A DNA stretch of 6,165 bases. Source: Akkermansiaceae bacterium (lineage in GTDB: Bacteria; Verrucomicrobiota; Verrucomicrobiia; Verrucomicrobiales; Akkermansiaceae). Below are positions 1-6,165 of this stretch, in pieces. The stretch is from contig JALOTR010000191.1 in NCBI GenBank assembly GCA_025457805.1, positions 1 to 6,165 on the forward strand, in the 5' to 3' direction. The notes beneath the pieces were generated by a model that saw only the letters and a program-made list of their open reading frames with translations, did no database searches and was not told where the DNA came from. Position 1 is the stretch's first letter, and the number at the start of each line of letters is the position of its first letter. A program made the translations under genes and the position numbers.

Positions 1-623
1 CGGAAGTGGTGGCACCACCGGAAATCGATCTGGAAGACGAATTCACACCCGTCAATCGCGACAACGCCGAGCCGATTTCCCTGCGTCCGCGTCTGGGGCT
101 CTCAAAAACCGAGCGGGTGGGCATGATCACGCTTGTCGTTCTTTTGATCGGGGTGGCGCTTTCGATTCTCATTGTTTCACTTAACGGCATTCCGACCGAG
201 TCCGAGAAGGCGAGTGAGCGGGATTTTCCCATCCAAGGAGAGAAACTTACCGTGAAATCCGCCACCAGCTACTGGCGCGCACCGATCATCGACGGCCCGG
301 AGCCGGATGTCTTCCGGCGCGACACGCAACTGCTGCCTGTGTTGGAACTCGGCCTCAGCGGTGGTCCGGCGGCGGTGCGGGTTTTGTTCCGCAATGACGA
401 GCGCACTGTAGTGGGCGATGCCGTGACGCGGACAGTCCACAGCGACGGAGTGATGAAAATTGCCGCCACGGCCGGATTCGATGATTTGGGAATGCATGCC
501 GCTTACCGCACGGGCGAGAGCAAGCCGTGGACGATCGAGGTCTATGAAGCGCCCTCGGAAGACACCGCCGGCAAGGACTTCCGATTGCTGTTTGAAATGA
601 ACATTTCCACCGACCGCCGCTAA
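1..623 (+). CDS. Single-pass membrane protein of unknown function (5' end probably outside the window)
   Basis: I do not recognise a family. The frame is open to the left edge, and the first possible start inside the window is GTG at 6 (or GTG at 9), with only a GAA codon before it, so the gene probably begins upstream. Numbering from GTG 6 (205 residues): 1-38 is hydrophilic and starts acidic (EIDLEDE), 39-59 is one strongly hydrophobic helix (ITLVVLLIGVALSILIVSL), and 60-205 is a mixed polar domain with alternating hydrophobic residues suggesting beta structure. Basic residues just before the helix (R29, K34, R37) and an acidic stretch after it favour an N-in, C-out topology by the positive-inside rule, placing the C-terminal domain in the periplasm. 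There is no cysteine, no haem-binding CXXCH and no obvious catalytic motif in the visible part. The TAA stop at 621-623 is 10 nt before hemQ, which suggests one transcript. The missing N-terminus could carry a further domain, for instance a cytoplasmic zinc ribbon; this is speculation. Coding status is secure, function unknown. Confidence 0.8.
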   Translation, partial: EVVAPPEIDLEDEFTPVNRDNAEPISLRPRLGLSKTERVGMITLVVLLIGVALSILIVSLNGIPTESEKASERDFPIQGEKLTVKSATSYWRAPIIDGPEPDVFRRDTQLLPVLELGLSGGPAAVRVLFRNDERTVVGDAVTRTVHSDGVMKIAATAGFDDLGMHAAYRTGESKPWTIEVYEAPSEDTAGKDFRLLFEMNISTDRR

Positions 624-633
624 TACCATTATC

Positions 634-1461
634 ATGTCCAATACCGAAGTGACTCCGCTCGTGCCAAGGGAAGGCTGGCACGTGATGCATTTGTTCTATC
701 ATGTCGATCACGCCCAGTGGGCACTCTTCGGAGATGATGAAAAACGCCAGGCCAAAACCCGCCTGACCGAACTGGTGCAGGAAATCCGCGCCACGCCGGA
801 CACGCATTTGCTGATCTTTTCCGTCGCCACTCCCAAGGCGGATCTTGGATTCATGCTGCTCACTCCGGATCTCCAGGTGGCGAACATGTATGAGAAGCAG
901 TTGAGTCTTTCGCTCGGGCCGGAAATCCTGAGTCCGTCCTATTCCTATCTTTCTCAAACCGAAGGCTCCGAATACACCACCACCCGTGAGCAATATGCGG
1001 CGGAGACCTTGAAGGGGGAAAAGGGCATGGAGGAGGGCACGCCGGAGTTTGATGCCGCGCTGAAGGAATTCGATGAGCGCATGGCACACTATCTCAAGCA
1101 CCGGCTTTACCCCGTGCTGCCGGACTGGCCGGTGATTTGTTTTTATCCGATGTCCAAGCGCCGGACGGGAAATGATAACTGGTATTCGCTTCCCTACGAC
1201 AAACGCCGCGAGTTGATGGCAGGTCACGCCAAGGTCGGTCGCACCTATTCCGGGCGCATCCTCCAGCTCATCACCGGATCCACCGGACTGGATGAACACG
1301 AGTGGGGAGTCACACTTCTCGCCAAGGATACCATCGATGTGAAATCGATTGTTTATGAAATGCGCTTTGACGAGGTATCCGCCCGTTATGGCGAGTTCGG
1401 GGATTTTTATATTGGCATGCAATTGCCGCTCGATGTGCTTTTCCGCCGGATCTGCCTCTGA
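634..1461 (+). CDS. hemQ: Coproheme decarboxylase HemQ/ChdC (chlorite dismutase family)
   Basis: HemQ performs the H2O2-dependent decarboxylation of coproheme III at propionates 2 and 4 to give haem b, the final step of the coproporphyrin-dependent pathway, in the cytoplasm. The 275-residue product has the family layout: N-terminal ferredoxin-like half opening with GWHVMHLFYHVD (14-25), a linker, then the haem-binding C-terminal half. Key residues can be placed by spacing from the Firmicute enzymes: catalytic Tyr171 in FYPMSKRR, Lys175, Trp183 in DNWY, proximal haem ligand His198 in LMAGHAKVGR, distal Gln211 in QLITGSTGLD, Trp224 in EHEWGV, and propionate-side Arg157. The block YEMRFDEVSARYGEFGDF (241-258) is typical of HemQ. 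The distal Gln and the Tyr argue for a decarboxylase, not a true chlorite dismutase, which uses a distal Arg. Length exceeds the usual ~250 residues because the linker (about 109-156) is roughly 20-25 residues longer. ATG 634 sits 10 nt after the upstream stop; the gap TACCATTATC has no Shine-Dalgarno motif, so translational coupling or leader-independent initiation is likely. Stop TGA 1459-1461. Confidence 0.95.
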   Translation: MSNTEVTPLVPREGWHVMHLFYHVDHAQWALFGDDEKRQAKTRLTELVQEIRATPDTHLLIFSVATPKADLGFMLLTPDLQVANMYEKQLSLSLGPEILSPSYSYLSQTEGSEYTTTREQYAAETLKGEKGMEEGTPEFDAALKEFDERMAHYLKHRLYPVLPDWPVICFYPMSKRRTGNDNWYSLPYDKRRELMAGHAKVGRTYSGRILQLITGSTGLDEHEWGVTLLAKDTIDVKSIVYEMRFDEVSARYGEFGDFYIGMQLPLDVLFRRICL

Positions 1462-1553
1462 CTGGCGGGCCCGATTGTGAAGTTTGTGTGAAATACCATC
1501 GCGCGGCGAGATTCTATTTGTATCCCGTCCGGAGCTTTTCATAGCCTGCGAGC

Positions 1554-1613
1554 ATGAAGACCGGATTTGTAGTGGTTGGGCTTACCTGTGTCGCTGGCAT
1601 CCACGCGCAGGCA
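1554..1613 (+). other. Signal peptide of the giant TPR protein
   Basis: Residues 1-20 show a short basic n-region (MK), a hydrophobic core (GFVVVGLTCVAGI, residues 4-16) and a signal peptidase I site of AXA type: A18-Q19-A20, with cleavage before Q21; cleavage after A18 is the alternative. This supports Sec-dependent export and confirms the ATG 1554 start. Cys12 is not in a proper lipobox (the preceding residues are G-L-T and it lies mid-core), so lipidation is unlikely. Confidence 0.75.
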
Positions 1614-4600
1614 CAAGTGGACAAGGCCGAGCAATACCGGGGCATGCTGCTCAAGCGGCCGGAAAATGCGGTGCTCTTCGGGCGGATGGTGGATGCGTGG
1701 TTGGAAAAAGGCGAGATGGCCGGCCTCAAGGAACGCCTGGAGACGGCAGCGGCCGCGGGAAATGCGATGGATTGGCGCTTGTTGGCAGTTTTCCGGAATT
1801 TCACCGGCGATGAAGAGGGGGCGATCAAGGCGCTGGATGAAGCACTCAAGAGCAATCCCGACGACCCCCAATCCCGACTGGCGCGGGCCAAATCATTGGG
1901 AGCCGCATCGCGATTTGAGGATGCCATCGCCGATCTCGCCATCGCGGCCAAAGATCCGGCAAGCGCCATGGAAGCGGGCACCCTGAAAGGCAAATACCTC
2001 GCCCGCTCCGGTCGCCCGGCCGAAGCGGTCGCGGCATGGAAGGAAATCATCGCCGCCCATCCGGAAGATGAGGGATTGCAGGAAGATCTTATCGAATTGG
2101 AAATCGGCGAAGGCATGCTCGATGAGGCGGTAGCCGCGGCGCGCGAACTCGCCGCCAAGACGGCCGATCCCTATCAGAAAGCACTCCGCCAAATGCATGC
2201 GGCCGAGATCCTGGCGCAATCCGGCAAAAAGAACGAGGCGGTGGAGGATTATAAAAAAGTCTTCGCCGTCTCCGCCGAAAGCTCGTGGCTCGAACGCGAA
2301 GTGCTCGCGCGGGTGAATGCATTGTTTACCCGCGAGGATGATACCGCCGGCTTGCGGGAGTTTTACCAAACCATGCGCGATGCCTATCCGCGGCGTGTGG
2401 TGGTGAAAAAAGAGGCGGCGCGCAGTTTGTTAGCCTCGGGCGATGGCGATGAGGCCGTGGCGATGTTCCGCGAGGTGCTGAAAGTGCTGCCCGGCGACCG
2501 CGAGGCGAGGGATGAATTCATCGCGCTCCTGACTAGCGCGAGCCGGTTCAAGGAAGCGGGCGAAGAAGTCATGTCATTGCTCGCCACGAACGGGCAGGAT
2601 GCCGCCTTGTGGTTGAAACTCGCGGAAATCCGCAAACAGGCGAACGATCCCCAAGGCGTGACCGAGGCGGTGGACAAGGCAGTCGCACTCGTCCCGCAAG
2701 GGGAGGCGGGCAAAGTGGCGGCTGCGGGGATTTACGAACGATTTGCCCGAAACGATGACGCCCTGCGCGTCCTGCGGGAAGCCACCAAGGAGCATGGAAT
2801 CCTTGGCGAAGCAGGTGATGCGCTCGCTGTCATGCTTGCCGCAAAAGGAAACGCCGAAGAGGCGCTGAACCTTTGGAAGGAGATGGCCAAAACCGCGGAT
2901 CGCGAGGGTTTGCTCAAAATCGTCCGCTCGCTCACGGCCAACGGACGGGCGGCAGATGCATTCGGCATCCTGCAATCCCGCCTCGATGATTTCCAAGGTG
3001 ATCCTTTGCTACTCGCTGCCCTTTGTCAGACCGCGCAGTTTGCCGACCAATCGGAATCCGCCATTCCGCAAGCCTTGGAACTCGTTCGCCTGGCGAAAAC
3101 GACCGGCGATCTGGAAACCGCGCTGCGGCAGGCAAGTGCGCTCATCACCCGCGCCAAGGAGCCGTCCCAATGGGTGGCCAAGCTTGCAGGGAAAGCCGAT
3201 GCATCCCCGCAGGAGTTATGCCTCTTGGCGGAGTTGCATGAAACCTTGGGGGACAGCCTGGAAGCGGATGCCGTGCTGAATAAAGCCATTACCAGTGCCG
3301 ACCCATTGATGGTTGCAGCCCAGCGGGTGAGGTTGTTTGAAATCCGTGGCGATTTCGATGCCGCCATCACCGCCACCCGCGAATGGATCGCGCTGCCCGG
3401 CGGCATGCGAACCGAACAAGTCAAACGCCTTGTCAGTCTTCATGAGCGGACGGAAAACATTCCCGCTGCCATCGAAGAGACTGCCAATTGGAAACGCATC
3501 GCACCCGGCGACAAATCCGCATGGACCAAGCGGGCGGAGTTATTGCTAACCGACGGCAAACCCGAGGAATCCGTCGCGGAACTCCGCCGCGCCATCGCCA
3601 AGTTCGGCGGAGATGAGGAAATGAAATCCAAACTCGCCGATGCGTTGGCAGAAGCAGGATTGTTCGAGGAATCCTGGACCATGTTCAACGGGCTCTATGA
3701 CGAAGCGGAGAGTCCGTCGTCAAAAATCAAATGGGCACTCTCACTCGCCAAACTCGCTGCCCGCGAGGGCAAGGAAGAGGAACTCGTGAATGACTTCCGC
3801 CGCCGTGCGCGGGACAATCCTTCCTCCACCGTCCCCTTGCTGGCTCTTGCGGAAATGTTCCGTGAATGGCAGCGGCCGGAGGATGAAATCGCCGTGGTCG
3901 AGGAAGCTTCCCGCCGCAAGCCGGAGGATGTTTCGCTGCTGCTGCGGCTGGCGGATATCGAGGAAGGCAATGGCTCTTTGGAAAAAGCGGAAGCCATGAT
4001 CCGCAAGGCGGTGAGCGCCGAAGATATTCCGGAAAACCGCCGCCGTCTCTCCGGTTTCTGGATCCGCAATGGCGATGCCGAGCGCGGCCTTGCGGAAATG
4101 CTTGCCGCACGCGGTCCTGCCGCAAGTCCGCGTGAAACGGAACGTCTGGTCATGCCGCTCGTCGATGCCAAGGATTGGACCAACGCCTTGCGGATTCTCA
4201 CTCCGGAAGTCGCACGCCATCCGGGCGATTGGCGGCTGGGATACCTCCATGCGATTGTGCTGTTAGAGCATGGCTCAAAGAATGAGGCGCTCAATCGTTT
4301 CAATGCATTGTTGGCAGCCAAAGATGAACTTCAGGGTGTCACGCCCCTCATTCCGGCCAATCAGATGAGTTGGTTCATGCAACAAGGCGGGGAGGTCGGA
4401 GAATTTCAAATGCTGGCCTATTTCCGGACGCTCACGGAAAACGCAGGTGGAAGACAAAACATGTATTTTGGCATGGCGCAGACTGGCACGCCGGTTCCGG
4501 GCACTCTCGCCGAACTCCGCCCCATGGCGCTTTGCCGCGCCTTGTCCATCGCAGCTTCGGCCGAAGATCCTGCGGAACGTGCCAAGAAACTCGCGCTCAT

Positions 4601-6165
4601 CCAGTCGCCTGAAATCAGTTACCTCGCTTTCATCAAAGACGTCTATTCCCTCAAGACCGACGAGCTGCGTGCCAAACTGTTGGCGGATGGCACGGATCCG
4701 AAATACTATCAATGGTATCTGCAAACCGGCAACTTCAGCAACGAGCGCCGCGGCCGCAATGCTCCGGATGATTTGAAGATCTGGAAAAAGGGAGCGGATG
4801 CGGCACTCGCCACCGATCCGAAACTCGCACTCCAATTCATGGCCCGCCTTCCGCTGGATGGCGAATCCGGTGTCGGCGCGGAAGGTGCCAAACGCATGGT
4901 CGAGATGATCGAAAAAATGACCGCAGAGGAGCGGTCCGACCATGCGGCCTTGTTGCACGGCCTGGTCCATGCGGATTCCAAACTGATCCCCGATGAACTC
5001 CGACGCCGTGCGGAAACGATCCTTCTAACAGAATTCAGAAAGGCGGACATGAAACAAGGCAGCTGGTTCGCCGATGGTCTTGCCATCCGCTGGTTGCAGG
5101 AAGGTCGCTTCGATGAGGCTTTGGCCTTGATCAACGAAACCGAAGCCATCAATCGGAAGGCCAGGGCATCGGGGGGAATCAACCCGATGTCACCTTACCT
5201 CATGGCCTACGGTTGGCAGGGTGGGGGAGGCTTGGAGAATTTGAAATTTCCCGAGATACTCCATACCGCTGTTTCCCATCAATATCGGGTGGAGTTCGCT
5301 TCGATGTTGGGAGAAGACGTCGAACGCACCAGCGAGAATGCCAAACAGCTTCTGAAAATCCTCGGCAGTTCCAACAAAGATATCAAAACGCCGGAGCTCA
5401 AGCCGATCGATCCGCAGGGGCTCCTGAAGATCCTGCCGCAAATTGCCGATCCCGCACTGAGGTTGTTTCTGGCCCATAGCGTCAAAGACCCGAAAGTGCT
5501 CGCCCAAACGGTGAGCGAGCTTGAAAAATCACAACGGGACCAAGCGAACGTGCTGATCCTCATCGCGGCGTATCGTATCAGCGTGGATAACGATGAATTG
5601 GCCGCCTACAATCTCCTCGTGGAGGCAGCCAAGTTTTCCAAGTCAGGCGGCCGCAGCAATTTGGATGGGCACCTTCTGCAAATCGGTGCACGCCTCGCTC
5701 AGAAGACACCTGCCGGATTTGATATCGAGCCCGCACGTCGTGCCGCACTGCGCTTGAGAAAAACGATGGCCGTTGAGGAAGAAACCAAGCAGCAGCTTGC
5801 CAGTTTCATGGTGCAGCTCGGGCTCGAAGAACAAAGCAAACGTTACACCGCCGCTCCCAAGGCCATATCCAGCGGGCGCTCACCCTTCGGGATGCGCATG
5901 GGAGGCCGTTCCAACCAAAGTGCGGCCGACCGGCTTGCCGTCACGGCATTGATGACGGAAGGAAAACGCGAAGCCGCTGCACGCCGGCTGGTTTCGATCC
6001 TGCGCAAGGCACGTGCCGCCTCTTCATCTGGCTCCAACTACGAGGAACGCCAGGTTTTTGAAATGATCAATAGCCTGAAGCTCACGGATGAGGTGGCGGA
6101 CATCCTCAAACCTTCCGGAGATGCGGGATTCAACTCCAAGAAGAGTTATGCCCTCACGCTCATGG
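1554..6165 (+). CDS. Giant exported tetratricopeptide (TPR) repeat protein, truncated at the window end
   Basis: One frame stays open from ATG 1554 to the right edge (1537 full codons ending ATG 6162-6164, plus one base), so the protein is longer than 1537 residues and its C-terminus is unseen. The start is well fixed: an in-frame TAG lies at 1542-1544, no ATG comes between, and the first 20 residues form a signal peptide. The rest is almost wholly alpha-helical. Repeats matching the TPR pattern (small residue 20, aromatic/Leu 24, Ala-like 27, Pro 32) are clearest at residues 71-104 (W74, A90, L94, A97, P102), 105-137, 139-172, 282-315, 418-449, 654-687 (W657), 793-825, 893-925 and 1170-1203. 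The stretches between are degenerate helical repeats, and most of 930-1537 has no clear TPR signature. TPR solenoids bind proteins or peptides; here the signal peptide places it in the periplasm or on the outer membrane. I see no enzymatic motif, transmembrane helix or sorting signal in the visible part. It may have its own promoter in the 92-nt gap before it. The specific role is unknown. Confidence 0.92.
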   Translation, partial: MKTGFVVVGLTCVAGIHAQAQVDKAEQYRGMLLKRPENAVLFGRMVDAWLEKGEMAGLKERLETAAAAGNAMDWRLLAVFRNFTGDEEGAIKALDEALKSNPDDPQSRLARAKSLGAASRFEDAIADLAIAAKDPASAMEAGTLKGKYLARSGRPAEAVAAWKEIIAAHPEDEGLQEDLIELEIGEGMLDEAVAAARELAAKTADPYQKALRQMHAAEILAQSGKKNEAVEDYKKVFAVSAESSWLEREVLARVNALFTREDDTAGLREFYQTMRDAYPRRVVVKKEAARSLLASGDGDEAVAMFREVLKVLPGDREARDEFIALLTSASRFKEAGEEVMSLLATNGQDAALWLKLAEIRKQANDPQGVTEAVDKAVALVPQGEAGKVAAAGIYERFARNDDALRVLREATKEHGILGEAGDALAVMLAAKGNAEEALNLWKEMAKTADREGLLKIVRSLTANGRAADAFGILQSRLDDFQGDPLLLAALCQTAQFADQSESAIPQALELVRLAKTTGDLETALRQASALITRAKEPSQWVAKLAGKADASPQELCLLAELHETLGDSLEADAVLNKAITSADPLMVAAQRVRLFEIRGDFDAAITATREWIALPGGMRTEQVKRLVSLHERTENIPAAIEETANWKRIAPGDKSAWTKRAELLLTDGKPEESVAELRRAIAKFGGDEEMKSKLADALAEAGLFEESWTMFNGLYDEAESPSSKIKWALSLAKLAAREGKEEELVNDFRRRARDNPSSTVPLLALAEMFREWQRPEDEIAVVEEASRRKPEDVSLLLRLADIEEGNGSLEKAEAMIRKAVSAEDIPENRRRLSGFWIRNGDAERGLAEMLAARGPAASPRETERLVMPLVDAKDWTNALRILTPEVARHPGDWRLGYLHAIVLLEHGSKNEALNRFNALLAAKDELQGVTPLIPANQMSWFMQQGGEVGEFQMLAYFRTLTENAGGRQNMYFGMAQTGTPVPGTLAELRPMALCRALSIAASAEDPAERAKKLALIQSPEISYLAFIKDVYSLKTDELRAKLLADGTDPKYYQWYLQTGNFSNERRGRNAPDDLKIWKKGADAALATDPKLALQFMARLPLDGESGVGAEGAKRMVEMIEKMTAEERSDHAALLHGLVHADSKLIPDELRRRAETILLTEFRKADMKQGSWFADGLAIRWLQEGRFDEALALINETEAINRKARASGGINPMSPYLMAYGWQGGGGLENLKFPEILHTAVSHQYRVEFASMLGEDVERTSENAKQLLKILGSSNKDIKTPELKPIDPQGLLKILPQIADPALRLFLAHSVKDPKVLAQTVSELEKSQRDQANVLILIAAYRISVDNDELAAYNLLVEAAKFSKSGGRSNLDGHLLQIGARLAQKTPAGFDIEPARRAALRLRKTMAVEEETKQQLASFMVQLGLEEQSKRYTAAPKAISSGRSPFGMRMGGRSNQSAADRLAVTALMTEGKREAAARRLVSILRKARAASSSGSNYEERQVFEMINSLKLTDEVADILKPSGDAGFNSKKSYALTLM
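1764..4328 (+). other. TPR-rich solenoid region within the giant exported protein (residues 71-925)
   Basis: This stretch encodes eight of the nine best TPR units. The DNA itself is not repetitive: the units share only spaced key residues and a recurring helix-B opening of the form D/E-E-A (for example LDEAV, GDEAV, AEEAL, KNEAL), so the repeats are old and diverged and not a recent tandem expansion. Adjacent units are in register at 71-104, 105-137 and 139-172, then spaced irregularly, with degenerate helical repeats presumably filling the intervals (173-281, 316-417, 450-653, 688-792, 826-892). A repeat-profile search would give the full count. Confidence 0.7.

Noticed and set aside
622..1499. 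The octamer AATACCAT occurs at 622-629 (before hemQ) and at 1492-1499 (before the TPR gene)
   Set aside because: Eight bases with different distances to the start codons (4 and 54 nt) are consistent with chance. I would call it a regulatory site only if it recurred upstream of other genes.
355..1542. A 395-codon open frame on the - strand covering most of hemQ and the end of gene 1
   Set aside because: It lies opposite a gene with unmistakable HemQ homology. Its product is rich in Arg, His and Cys with no recognisable motif, as expected for a GC-rich antisense shadow.
1462..1553. Possible promoter or terminator in the 92-nt gap between hemQ and the TPR gene
   Set aside because: TTGTGA (1475-1480) and TTGTGT (1484-1489) resemble a -35 box, but no good -10 box follows at 16-18 nt. 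CGGGCCCG is a short palindrome without stem length or a T-run. A promoter is plausible but cannot be pointed to.
1587..1589. Cys12 of the TPR protein as a lipoprotein attachment site
   Set aside because: The residues before it (G-L-T) do not match the lipobox, and a proper signal peptidase I site (AQA) follows eight residues later.
1484..1813. A + strand frame of 109 codons overlapping the start of the TPR gene
   Set aside because: Composition (Gly, Arg, Cys, Trp) is that of an off-frame reading. The ATG 1554 frame has a signal peptide and continues for over 1500 codons.
1514..2158. A 214-codon - strand frame opposite the start of the TPR gene
   Set aside because: Very rich in Ser, Ala and Arg, with no motif. 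It overlaps the signal peptide and three clear TPR units on the + strand, so it is a shadow.
3695..4321. A 208-codon - strand frame inside the TPR gene
   Set aside because: Ser/Arg-rich low-complexity translation typical of an antisense frame. The + strand there encodes TPR units at 654-925 without a break.

Overview
The window holds three genes, all on the + strand, and almost no non-coding DNA. The sequence looks like a GC-rich (high fifties percent by eye), Gram-negative-type bacterium. A coproheme decarboxylase (HemQ/ChdC) with a lengthened linker, a huge exported TPR-type protein and the absence of Shine-Dalgarno motifs at both visible starts would fit Verrucomicrobiota (Luteolibacter/Haloferula-like) or a related PVC group. 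That placement is inference from style, not a search result.

Layout. (1) From the left edge to 623: the 3' part of a gene for a single-pass membrane protein of unknown function with a non-cytoplasmic C-terminal domain; its true start probably lies outside the window. (2) 634-1461: hemQ/chdC, 10 nt downstream and almost certainly cotranscribed. It is the only gene with a confident function, and all the catalytic and haem-pocket residues I could place are conserved. (3) After a 92-nt gap, 1554 to the right edge: one uninterrupted reading frame of at least 1537 codons, without a stop before the window ends. It encodes an exported, alpha-helical TPR-rich protein that continues beyond the window.

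How they work together. HemQ catalyses the last step of the coproporphyrin-dependent haem pathway (coproheme III to haem b). Neither neighbour carries a recognisable haem-pathway motif, and no other haem-biosynthesis gene is in the window. Gene 1 may be linked to HemQ through transcription only. The large TPR protein probably forms a periplasmic or outer-surface scaffold, but its partner and role cannot be read from the sequence.

I found no RNA genes, mobile elements, CRISPR arrays, DNA repeats or convincing terminators. There is no clear sign of a new multi-gene system. The giant TPR protein and the HemQ linker variant are the items most worth a second look.
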